A DNA stretch of 64,000 bases from Sipunculus nudus. Its lineage: Eukaryota; Annelida; Sipuncula; Golfingiida; Sipunculidae. The notes below the pieces were generated by a model. That model ran no database searches. It was not told the origin of the DNA and worked only from the letters and a program-made list of their open reading frames with translations. Location of the stretch: NCBI GenBank assembly GCA_026874595.1, contig CM049315.1, forward strand, positions 34,676,164 to 34,740,163, read 5' to 3'. Shown piece by piece: positions 11,901-24,447 of this stretch (position 1 is the stretch's first letter; each line of letters opens with the position of its first letter). Both the position numbers and the translations under genes were made by a program.

Positions 11901-14900
11901 TGGACACCAAACTTTTCTAGAACGAAACATTGGCAGATACCACCACATTATTTAAACACAGCACACTATACTGCAAGTATATTTAACATACCTGGTATGT
12001 GATAAGGACCCTTTAAAATTTGATTTACTAATGTTTTTTTCATGAATGTGGTGGCCCATAACCTTGTGGTTGAGTTACTTGATTCCACATCCAGCTGTTA
12101 TTCCTGGATTCATACCATGATGGCATGTAATTCACAGAAATACTGGGAATATCTGTAAAGAATTTCAGAGATTCAGGTGTTCAAAGCCCTGAATAAAGAG
12201 CCTAATTTCAAGAAAATTTAATTTTAAATTAAGCAACTGCCTCAAGCCTACAAACCACCAGCATCTCATAATCCTGCATTTAATTTGTTGTAAACACTAG
12301 TTGTTATGCTTCAGTAACACTGGCTCATCTAATGACTAGAGGAACAAATACTTTCCCTAATACCTATGAATGGGTGGTTTCATCCTGGAGACAAAGGAAT
12401 TACCCTTTGTCCAAATAGTAAAAATAATCCTTTGAATTAAAAAAATTAATTATACTTCTGATTAACTAAAAAATTTAATGGATTCTTTGTTGGTTTTGCA
12501 AACTATTTGTAGGACAACAAATGTTATACACACAATTAAAGATTGCGACCTTCATCCTCATTCAGTAGACAGTGCTGCCATCTTGCCATGGACTTATCCT
12601 TACAAAATATGGCATATACCTCTTTGTTAATTCAGACATATTTTCCTAATTATGTTTTCCAGTGAGCTAAAATCCTCAATATATAAAAGGACATTATCAT
12701 CAGTCAATAATCAATCTTACATTCCCTGGTAGTTTTGTGTCTTTGCTATAATCCAGGCTTAATTTAATGTTGGAAATTTTACCATTAGTATTGTGTGGTT
12801 CAGGGCCGTCCTTACATATTTCTTGTTCAGTTATAGTTTTTCTCTAGATTAGAGGTTAACCGCAAACTTTCTGCAAAACCAAAAATCAATATAATCACCT
12901 CCATTTGGCTTCCTTTTCCTCTACCTATGCCATCCACAAGCTCATTACCCGAAAAAGAAATCCATTTAATTCCCCTTTTGTATTCTCTTCTGGAATATTT
13001 CACATTTTTTTCTGCTCTTATCAGCTCTTTATCCCCTGCATCAGATTACAGCTAAACCATTATCTCCATTTTCAAATACACTGCTGATTTGACCCCATTT
13101 TAAAGCTTTACAGAATTGTGTTTAAAAATATGAAAATACAAATCCCTTTACTATAAATATCAATTAGTAAACCGCTTAATTTGAACTTAATTTTACATTT
13201 TTAAGAACCAAAGGAGTAATGATAAAAAACAGAAACAAAACTTTTTTTCTTATTTTTTCTTTTTAATTTAATGCAGGAAGCAATAAATGCTGCATGAAAG
13301 CATAAACATGAGTTGAAAATATGGTTTGCAGTTATAAAATCTTCCACAGATGAATGTTCATCATAACCAAGGTTGTCCCCCACATTATTTCATTACATAA
13401 TCAGAATGAGAGAGGGAGAGAAAGAGACAGGGAGGGAGGGAGAGAGAGAACGGTAGGAGAGAACAATTTTATTTTGACCAATGGTGACTAATTCATTGCT
13501 GGTTGCTATGAAGTTGTACAAATGCTGTTTTTTAATTCCAAGAGAATATAACTGTTCCAATCAGACACCCCACACATGTTTGTGTATGTTAAAGATATAT
13601 TGTCCATTTGAAGGTAATATTTTGGTTTTACGAGCATGCAGGAATGTATTTCATGATAGTTAGCTGAATCAAAGGGGGGAAAATATGATCGAAATAGGGA
13701 AAAGAGTGGCAGAAATAACAGTTATTGTAATACCAGTAAGAGTAATATAAATGATTTTACTAATTAAAGTAACCAGAGATGGAAATATATGGTCAAAAAT
13801 AATGTTCTGATACACAGATTTTGTTTACCAAACATGTAAATTATCTTTCGCATATGGCCACAGCACTTTAAATCATTGTTCCGATATTTCAGTAACTATT
13901 TGTCTGTTTATTGTATTGAAACATTACACATTTATGCTGATAATAATATTGCTTTTTGTTCCATATTTTTTATAAGTGCCAGTATAAAATACAATATTTT
14001 ATTTTATATTTCATAGGGATCCATCCTATAAATGATTTTCAATCATCCACAAATATACCTTGTAAGTTTATTAAAAAGAATAAGCTGTTACATAACAGAA
14101 GGCCTATGGCCACAGTGCTTTCAGAAAATTCATTTGGGAAAATACAGTTGTAAATGGATCTGTCATGAAATCAAAACCATGTAAGGCAGATGTGGAGCCT
14201 CTATTTTTGATTTATCATGGGTGACACTACCAGGTCAGCTGCCTTCTCATTTTGCCTTTTTCTACTTGTGTGGCTTCAGTAATCTCAAACCTATTGTGAC
14301 AAATTGCTGCCACCTTTAACTACAAAAGACAAACTACACACTGGGCCATTCATTATAGCCTTCAATCCCGCAGCAAGCCAGACGAAGGGCCATCCTTTCA
14401 TTATCAATCCTGCTTCTCATACTTCCTTGTCTGTCTGGACATTTTCTCAAATGGTCACCAAAAACAAAGCTGTCTGAAGGAATGCAATATTCTGTTGAAT
14501 TGTGTAAAACATATCAATTGAAACTACCCTTTTTGCGTGAAAATGATGTTTTTCATACAAACTGCTGACATTGGGTTTTACATTGTGCCTTTTGTGCTTT
14601 ATGATATTATCTATCATGGCACTTTTCTGTAATCATATTTCCTTTTATCAACAAAAAGGTATAAAAAATACATGGATCATGTTAGGTATGCCCCTACTTG
14701 TAAACATAAGGATAATGAATTGTTCATGGAACTAGTTTACTGATTTACATATTAAGCCCCCACCCCTAAGAGGGCAGGCTTATTGAGGTTGATGAATTAA
14801 TTTCTATATCTATGTTTTTATGCAGGGGCTTTCTTACCATTAACTGGAATTTTTTTATTTCTTTCTTTGCTTGTGTTTGTGCTATATCTCCAAACCCACT

Positions 14901-15596
14901 GATTTTCTAAAAGTAAGAAAACAGATCTTTTGGTGAGCGTAATTGTCACAGTCACCTTTGACAGACTTACGCCTAGTTTTTCTTTCTGACCTTGACCTAA
15001 ATTTCAAGGTTGTATGCTACATATAGCTTATATTCCCAATTATTGCTCAGTTGCAGCCAACAGGGTGAGAAATCCTGTAAATGCTCAACAATATGGAACT
15101 TCAGTTTTATGATGCAGCTGAACTGCCTTTAAAAATGCTGCTGGTACTTCCATAATAAAGGATCAATATTTATTCTTCCTGCAATTATGACTTTAACCCA
15201 AAATTGCACTGTTGATGTCACTTGACTGAAGCAGATTAAAATTTCAATTATCATGACTTTAAGGAATTGGGGGGGGGGTACATGTCTGTGATGCTCAAAA
15301 TCTCTTTCAGACACTCAGTTCTTGCGTCCAATGGGATGCTTGAATTTTTTTTTTACAGGACTGCATGAGAGTGTCAAAGTTTGCCCTTGTCACCATCGCT
15401 AATCATTGCAAGCTGCCTCTCACAAACCAGTCAGTTGTGTAATCCCTGCTTTGACAAATGAACCTTACATTTCATTTTAATCAAATAATCATATATTAGC
15501 ACAATTTCCAATCATGAATAAAATGATACCATAAAGACATAGAACTATAAAAGAAAGAAAAAACAATTTTAAATAATATTCTAAAGTTGAGACAGA
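8942..15596. other. Intergenic AT-rich sequence
   Basis: No exon or element with defined ends was recognised apart from the GA-rich tract. A GC-richer patch at 10870-10980 is unexplained. Confidence 0.6.
13406..13452 (+). repeat. GA-rich simple repeat
   Basis: Interrupted (GA)n/(GGGA)n purine tract. Confidence 0.95.
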
Positions 15597-15718
15597 TCAT
15601 CTCCCCTTTGGATGCTCCAAACTAAGTTGGGACTCTCTAACATTTTGGACTGAACTTCCAGGAATCTTCAACTTTTCTTTCTGTTGAAGCTCTGACTTAT
15701 GTAGTTCTTCCAGCACAT
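15597..15718 (-). CDS. Candidate terminal exon with coiled-coil peptide, minus strand
   Basis: After acceptor TTGTAAG (exon from 15718) the frame gives VLEELHKSELQQKEKLKIP, then a polar tail ending HPKGR and TGA at 15599-15597. The first part has heptad-like Leu spacing. An in-frame TAA just upstream of the acceptor means it can only be an exon. Phase requires the preceding exon to end with one base, which the 16.6-kb exon does not, so at least one exon is missing if they belong together. Confidence 0.35.
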
Positions 15719-16591
15719 CTTACAATGGAATGACCAAACAATAGCAGCCTAAAAGACAGCTACAGCTAGAATGAGCAAGGACTTATACTTTGTCTGTAAA
15801 CACTAGTAAACAACTACAGTATTGATGAAATGCAAATGATGATTGGATGACCCATAGCAACTTGTAACCAAGGCAGCAATGACAGGATGAGCTGCAGCAC
15901 ACACCTTAGCAACAAAAAGCCCAGCTAACAATGACAGTAATTAATCAGCCAAAAAAAAAGGACTATGTTGCAAAAAAGATTACTGACTGAATGTTTAATA
16001 TTCAAGTTTGACTTGGAGTACTGTTAAAAACTGATGGTAATGATAAGCATAACACACCAACATCCCCCTCCCCCAAAATATGTCAAGTTAGACATATTAC
16101 TGACATTTTATTTGAAAATTTGAACACAGACAAACATAATACATGAAAAAATGACATAATCAAACTGGGGAGGGGGGTTATTAATAGGGTCATGCAATTT
16201 AATTTAATATATTGAAGAAAGGGAATTTTTCTTCATAACTGATTAAATAAGTTGTATTTCCCAGTAATCAATCACAAACAAATATACGTGTGAACATGCA
16301 ATGAAGATATTATATGGTCATGGGGAAAATTTTAATTCTGTCAGAAACTTAAGGAAGGCAGGACTTGTTAAAACTTTAGGTTTGATCAGCTGATGAAAGT
16401 GTCCACAACCCTCTCCCTCAATACCCTGACCATCAGCATTACAGATAATTAAGATTCTGCTATTAATCGTTTCTAATGTTAATTTTCAAATGAACCATCC
16501 ACACAACTCAATACAAACTGAAGCGACATGGTATGGTAGCGGCAAACTTTACTAAAATATCATGATATACAGGATTACTACAGACAATTAC

Positions 16592-16651
16592 TGTCATCTG
16601 CTGATACATATTGGCAGCAGATTGAGCCCGTGCCATCAAAGACAGATCCTT
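16592..16651 (-). CDS. Candidate internal exon, minus strand
   Basis: A minus-strand acceptor (TTTTCTTCTTAGTAG) precedes 60 bases, phase 0, coding DLSLMARAQSAANMYQQM, then donor GTAATT (16591-16586). The peptide is helix-like and has no stop. It lies between the WW-like first exon and the candidate terminal exon on the same strand. Short length makes chance possible. Confidence 0.3.
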
Positions 16652-18762
16652 CTACTAAGAAGAAAATAATACCTAATATAATAACTAGAGGCAGTACATA
16701 AAATTACTAATTATCAATCAATCGTCAGCTATTATTAAGTATAATAATTCATTTGAAATCATCATTTTATTACCAACTTATAATGTTTGTGATTACATAG
16801 CTATTAAACTATTTTACTGGAACAGGCAATTGTCTAGAGGAACTGTCAAGTAAAGTCCTAGCAATGTATTATTATATGGCCAAGAAAAAAAAGGAATAAA
16901 CACAAGAATGGTGTTTGTTTTACGCTAGCTAGCATAGCATAACAATAACTAGATACATAAACATAAAGTACAATAGTGTGTTACCATAGCAACAAAAATT
17001 TAACCTATAAACACACAACAAATGTATCATAATTATAACTGTTAATGAAGGCAAGCTAGGTGACCTTCCACTAAAAAAATTATCAGATGGGACAGTAACA
17101 AAAACTAATGGAGTCTGTAACCAGGGTAACAGATGAACTGTCCTAATGATCGACATGGCTCAATATAACCAGCGTCTAAGGAATTCTGCTTTCATTAATG
17201 GATAGTAATATTATGGGATGGCAGATGTTTTTTCTTTCTAGGATGATGCACTTCCACTCACTCATGGTAATACTGAGTTAACAAAGATAACAAACATCTG
17301 ATATCATGATCGTCTGATCAAATTCACATAGCCTCTAAGTGTATTATCTATATATGGCGTTCTTTCTCTCAGAAGACAATTTATGCTCCTGCTGAGAATT
17401 CTGACAATTTGTCTCAATTTAGAGATATCTGAATATAATATTTTTATTTAAACATTTTTATATTTTTTCAGTATCAAAGCACTTTTAAAGAAATTTCTTT
17501 TAAAAAAACTGAGAGTACTTCTTTTATTTGAATTAAATTAATATTACATGCAACTTACCATTTTTCATTCGTACTTTCTGCATGTAATGTAAAATATTGT
17601 TATCTGGTAATCTGTATAACACAGATTTGTGTATGCTGTTGAATTTGTATAATTCATCTCTGTACAATAAAATAGTTTATTTGTACTGAATAATTAACAA
17701 GGCTGTATTCTCGGTCACAATTTTGTGAACCTGCATTGTGAATGCTTTTCTGAGTTTTATAATAATTTGTACTTTGAGCAGTCTGCTAAATTGATATCAC
17801 TCATTAGGCAATGTGATAACTTACTTGTGCCTTTTCTTGAACAACTCAAAAATGGAAGCTATTCTCTTTAATCTGACAAACTGTTCTTTTTTTTATGAAA
17901 ATCCTTGTTAACAAATATATTATATATATTCATTCAACTGGCGAAATCTATCAGACTGATAAAGAGACATTTCAAAATGATATTGGTTTAGTCCTTATTA
18001 AATAAAGTTTATCATGCTAATTAGTGACCCCTCCTGCATGAAATTTATAATTAAAGACTTAAGCTCCAGTGGTTTCTGTCAAAGCATTCCTCCTGATCTG
18101 CTAAAAACAGCAACTGATTTAAATTACGTCATCCTGTGATCATGCTGGTCTCTGCCAACATAATTTACTTAGCAGTTTTTGTCACAGCCACATGTGACAT
18201 TCCTGAGTCCCAGAGGACCACTTGTGTTCTAAAACCAGGACTGAAAGAAAATACAGCTTTGATATTAGCTTTGACATTCAGTTCAAATGAACTACAGGAC
18301 ACCTAATGGGGTCAATGACCTTGACCATAGAGTGAAATTTAAGTTAATACAGCTTACCAGATTTGATACTTTTTTTTAAATGAACTAACAACCACACAAT
18401 AAAATGTATGACCATGCACATGGGGGAAATCCAGGCCAAATGTAAACACAATTCAATCTGTACTGGGATTCCATTGTAGGATCACTGCTGCATTGTGCAC
18501 ATAAATGTCCACTACACCAACTGACTGACCTGTCTTGGATCTGTATAAAGACCAGATGTGGAATTCAAACCATTTATCCCTAAATGTTTCATGCAAATGC
18601 TTTTGAAAGTACTAAAGGTATAACCTCCCAAAATTTCCAAAGATATTAAAAATTGCTACCTTATCTAAATTAACTTTACAAATCATTATAATCTGAATGT
18701 TTCTATTTCAAACAGAACATAACTTATATATACTCTAAAGGTCTTTATGACTAAAACCCTTG

Positions 18763-18866
<104 letters not shown>

Positions 18867-20689
18867 CTGAAATAACATGGAGAAAAACTGAATTTAATCT
18901 TCTGACTTTTTCATCATTGAAACAAATCACCCATATAATTACAATTTTACAATAAACTATGGACAAATATAAATTTATAATAATAGCCAATGTCGGTCAG
19001 GAAAAGTGTAGCAATGTATGGAACTATTCATTTTATAGGTGTTAATTTAGGAACACATCCATTACAATATTCTATATTACTTTTTCATAAACATTTTTAA
19101 GAAAAGATTAAACAATATTATATCCGAATAAATAATTTAGTTATTAAGTGTAGAATGTAGAATACAAGGAATTCTTGCAAATTCCTGTTCATTTAAATTC
19201 CTGTAAATTTTCTCCCCTGCCAACCCTACACTTCTGGTGGAAAATTTGTGAATTTTGAAGTCTGCATCTGTATATAACTGGTAAAGTTCAAGCCCCACTG
19301 GTTACTGACATAAAATTACATCTTTACTAATGAAGCATTATCATTATCTAATTAATATTTTAATGCATCTGCATAATTTGTCAGCAAAGGATGATAAATT
19401 TTAATTCAATGAAATGGATGTCGTGCTGGTAAGTTACTTATATGGTCATCAGCATACTTCAATCCCTGCAACAGTTAATGTACATTGTATTGTATTTCTA
19501 TGAAGTCTGTGAACTACCGCTACATCAAAATTGATGTTCAATGCCACATACTTCCGTCAAGTGAAGCACAATGGAGGTATCATGTTTATAATTGTCCACG
19601 ATGACACTGACCTATTTCTTAGACATACCATGATACATCATCAGCACCATGGCAACAAGCACAGGTACGCCGTAAAACTACACTAACAGACACTCACAAA
19701 ATAGCATAAAGATGCACGCAAATGCCATAGGTTTTTCTTCGCTACACCTGCTCTAAAATAATCATGCTGATGTCATTGTATTTGCACTTGTTAACCTCAT
19801 GAGCTGCTATTGATGCCAGTGATAACTCTCTTCCATGTAATTAATTCTGGCCAATTAATCCCACATTAAAATCAATCAGTTATTCATGTGAAAATATGAC
19901 CTGTGCATATCATATCATGGAGACCATATGTTTACATACAATAATCCAGGTAACATTCAATCAGCTTTTACAGGTATCATTAACAGTAGATTCCTATATC
20001 TACAGGTATCTGATTAATAATTGATGCGACCAGGTATACAGGTACTGATACAGCCAGTAATTACAGACAGGCAGTGCTCAATATGATTTGTTTACATATG
20101 ACAATCTTGTAGACAATCAGATAATCTGATATAGGAGTATTCTATTACTCCAGGTATTGGACAGGTAATTAATACTTACCTATGGGCCAAGTGTTAATCA
20201 ATCAGCTATTCAGGTGAAAATACGACAGGTGCAAAAATACAGATTGATAGAGATATATATGATTCGTTTATATACACCAATCTTGGTATAACATTAAGGA
20301 ATTTGTGGTAATGACACTTTCTATTTCCACTGGTAAGGTGCATGTTATTAATTCTTCATAATGGATCCAATACTGAATCTACTTGTTGTTTAGGTAATTT
20401 TATAAAATTAGCATAAAGATGGACTGATAGAACTGAGAATGACTTGCTTACATTTATATTGTAAGCAAGCAGACATTAAAAGTGATTTGATATTGATGAT
20501 TTCTATTAGTACAGGTGAGATACATGTAATTAACACCTGTGCTCCACAGGTGTATTAATTACAGTTATGAGCACCTGTGGCTGTGTAACACAAGTGATGG
20601 GCTCTGAGTGTGTGTACATCTCAACTCAATGGGAGCCAGGAATGTAAACATGCACCTGAGGGTGATGAGAGTGAATACGTGTTACTTAC

Positions 20690-20772
20690 TTTACATAATA
20701 GAGCCTCCCTCGCTTATGTCGAAACACCTCCCAGCCATCCACCAGCTGTTCACTCATCGTACCGTTTGCCAT
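20690..20772 (-). CDS. Candidate first coding exon, WW-domain-like, unidentified gene
   Basis: On the minus strand ATG (20772-20770) in context CACTATGGCA opens 27 codons plus two bases, ending at a consensus donor AA|GTAAGT (20689-20684). The peptide includes DGWEVFRHKRGRLYYV, matching the first half of a WW domain (W, then GR and YYV, with N or K next). Upstream sequence to about 20980 is CpG-containing, fitting a promoter. The rest of the domain would lie in a downstream exon that I could not place. The family is not identified. Confidence 0.45.
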
Positions 20773-20774
20773 AG

Positions 20775-20985
20775 TGTAATCCGTACATCACTCCATACAA
20801 GTATCTTCTGTTCAAGAAGTACAGTATTCCCGGGTGCAACAGTAAATTGTCCCTGAGCATGCTAGGCCGTCCCGTGCTGCGGCTCGCACCTCATGTCATC
20901 TGGCCCTCACCGCCACTACAACAATCAACACCCAAACATGAAACACACCGCACTCGCCAGGTCAGGCCGGCACTGAGACACAGGA
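20775..20985 (-). promoter_or_regulatory. CpG-containing 5' region of the minus-strand candidate gene
   Basis: A cluster of CG dinucleotides (GGCCGTCCCGTGCTGCGGC and GCCGCC nearby) stands out within AT-rich DNA, directly upstream of the candidate first exon. Promoter or 5' UTR assignment is inference. Confidence 0.3.
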
Positions 20986-22264
20986 AAAATTGGATCAATG
21001 TAATTTACTGGGGATAGAGACAGCTGAGTTGGGACATTTGCTCTAAGTCTAAGAAGAGCAAAACAGAAACAAAATCTAGGCTAATCAGAGGTACACTATT
21101 ATAAAGCCATGCATTCCTGGGCATTGTTATTAAAATCAATCTCATCATGCATAACAAGTGCGAGCGGTATTCATTTATAGTATCGTCTTTATAAACAACG
21201 ATGAACCGGCCATCTGAGGAGTAGTGCCACACCACCCCCGTGAACCCAATCAGCCTCCAATCAGCTCCCTGCAAGACTGTGATTAAATTTTGATCGTTTT
21301 GCCTTCTTAAGTCTGCCGTTTGTTGTCTGATGCTTGGGGTGGGTCCATCGCTACCTCAGCCTCTCCTTGATCAATAGGTGAAAATGTTCAATTAGTGGTG
21401 CGGCCGACCTCTGGACAAAAGGGGGCAAAGTAAGTGCTACCACACACTGCTGAGTGATGGACCGGGGTTCTCACATTCAGACACCTTAAGTGACCCAACT
21501 GACAAGACATTTCCCTGGCATTATCCCTCCCTGTCTGGGTCTCTTAACAAGCATGCTAAATAAATCCAGAGATATCTCAATGACATCAATGGAATACACA
21601 CCTGAGCACTGCTTATAGAATAAAAATCTGATATATGTCTTTGTTATTGTAAATTAAATTTTTAATTTTTTTTCTCTGAACAAAAATAAAATTAATTACA
21701 AAAATGATAAAATAATGCAATTTTATTATTTATATTCAATAATTTAGAGCCTGGTGAACCAAATTACTAATATCATTTTAGTGAACCCTTTGATTTAATG
21801 TATTATTCACATGTTTGTTATTGTTGGCTGTAGTTAAGTCCTGTGCATAGTTTGAAAAATTGTTTATATTTTATAATTAATCTAACTGGAACAAAAATCT
21901 TTCAGCAAACTTTTTTAAAATTTGTTTTGGTCATGGTACATTTCAATGGGTTGAATTAAAGATAACCAAGTTACAATTGTTAGAAGTAATCCTAAAATTT
22001 TATACAAGTGAAGTAACAATTTTTGTGCAGCAGAATAGACCCCCTTTTTTAATATCACAATACTCCTAGACAGTGTTTGCTATACTTAATTGCTGGGGAT
22101 ACTAATGAGACTCTTAACTCTTGAAGGTTGATGCTACAAAAAATTTGCTAAGCTCATGGCCACTCATCAGTATATACTGTGTCTCATGCATAAACAGCAC
22201 TTATCACAATATTATTTTTAATTATGTTTGTTTGGAAATACAAAAAACATAACATAAAATAACA

Positions 22265-22700
22265 TAACATAATATACAGTTTAGCCTGTGCAATAAGACC
22301 AAATGTGGTCTTAATTCACAGAAGGTCTTATTAAAAAGGTCAGTTATAACCAACGCTCCATACGCTATGCTCAACTATTCGCTCCACTGTAACCGCTGCA
22401 TGAAACCATAGTTGTCTGTCAGGTTTGGCCACCAGGAGTTGCTGTCTCTGTGGAATTCTCTCCTGTCTAATATTTAACCACCTCCCGCTGGAATACACAG
22501 GATGCAGTTTTAACCTTTCAGGACAGTCTCTATACTTGCTGGCTGGTGTGGCCTGAGGTCGGTTAATCATCCCCCACTGTTTGCAAATTTTCTCCTTTGC
22601 AGTTTTTTTCGGTTCACTCAGAGGTGGTCTTAAAAGACAGGTGGGCTTATTACACACGTGGTCTTACAGACAGGTCCCACGGTAATAAAGTATAATATAA
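22265..22700. mobile_element. Possible MITE flanked by ATAAC/TATAA short repeats
   Basis: AAGACCACATTTGGTCTTATT-type motifs (minus strand) lie at the left end (22295-22335) and AAGACCACGTG/AAGACCACCTC at the right (22620-22675), giving partly inverted ends around a GC-richer body. ACATAAC repeats lie left and (TATAA)n right. The 105-codon minus-strand frame in the body has no recognisable domain and is probably repeat sequence. Confidence 0.35.
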
Positions 22701-24248
22701 TATAATATAATATACAATCAGGCAGATTTATCATTTTTTTAGAATTTTATATATTACTAAGAGCAGGCATTCTCACCAAATAAAATATAAAACACTACTA
22801 TGCACTCAACATATTCTTGTTTTATAGTATCACAATATTATATACTCCCAGTGACTAAAGTTCATCCATTAAATAAATAATTGATGCATCAAATCTCTTC
22901 ATAAAAAGTAAAACTGATTAAATGATTATTTACATGGGACAATTAAGTGCTATTTTTCATATCCAAAAGCCATGTCTCATATACCCCATAGACAAAACAA
23001 AGTTAACCACAGATGAAGATATATAACTTAAAATTCTAAAAATCAAGTATTATTTAAACATAAGAATAACACATCCATACATGATATGTCCACTTCACAT
23101 GTTTGTAATGTGCTGTCATCTTTAGTTGAGAGATTGCATCAAGATTTATTATTTGGATATAATTCTAATTCCTGCCACCAGAGGGCAGCATCTGGCAGTC
23201 CCTCCTATGCAGACAGCCCAAGTGGTCACTGGTGAGCCATCTGTTGCTCTCTGTAAGCTGGAGGAAGACACATAAAACTGGACAAGAGCCTCTGTTCCAC
23301 AAAGATCAATACCTTCTGTGATATTCCTCTCTTAATGCCCCAAGCTTTTAGAACAGCTGTTTGGCAACTGATAAGACTCTGAATACAACAAGGGGCATTT
23401 AGCAAGTCCCATATTACTCCTGGGTTCCACAATAAATTGGAATTTGCAGTGACTTTCCAGAAGTTTGCAGCACATTCTCCTCAAGTTGACAATATTAAAC
23501 TATTCAGAAAGTACATTATCCTAAATCAAACTGATCATATATACAAGGCAGGTACTGTTTAATGATATATCAATAATGGCTCATACTAGTGAACAAATAC
23601 ATAAATGTTACCAGTGTATTTTATGATAATGTAATGATAATCTTTCATACTATATAATAAGTATAATTTGGAATAAACAGAATGATAACAGAACAATTTT
23701 CTAGTTTATATAAAATATATGTAAAATTAGAAAACACTCCAATAAAGATATTAAACTTTTATTAAAGTATTTTAAGGTAAATTAAGTTTATCTGAACTGC
23801 TGGGTTCATCATCAATAATGTTAATATATTTAATCTGCATGGCTAAAGTTACAACAGAAAACAATTTAAAATTCATCAGGAATGCAAATAAAGTTGTTTA
23901 ATTAATATCTCAAAACATCAGTACCTTGTGCATAGAAAAACTGAAAACCTTATAATCAACATGGCATTCTTATCATAAAAATATCTTCATGCATATTCAA
24001 TACTTGGTGCCACCTACATGTCATGAACCTATCCTCCAATCAGAGTGTCCAAAATCTAGCTCTCTGTATTTTCATTTCCCCACAGACTTTGTTCTTATAT
24101 TACTTTGAAATTTCCATCGTGTGACAGACAAAAGCCTAGAGGAAAGTTTTCAAACACTTCTGTATCATTTTCTATAAGTATGTGACATTATATGCTCATA
24201 TACATGCTTATATATCTGTAATATATCTGTCTGCAGCTTGCATATTAT

Positions 24249-24252
<4 letters not shown>

Positions 24253-24311
<59 letters not shown>

Positions 24312-24357
24312 CTATAAAGTGATCTATGAAAAATATAAATATAACACATATATGTTC

Positions 24358-24437
<80 letters not shown>

Positions 24438-24447
24438 ATGTGTGTGT
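24253..24447. repeat. Paired (TA)n tracts with (TG)n
   Basis: (TA)n at 24253-24306 and 24361-24420, then (TG)n with one interruption to 24447; a 54-base unique spacer separates the two TA tracts. Coding frames here are artefacts. Confidence 0.97.

Noticed and set aside
22340-22657. 105-codon minus-strand frame
   Set aside because: No domain recognised, and it is embedded in repeat-like sequence; kept only as part of a possible MITE.
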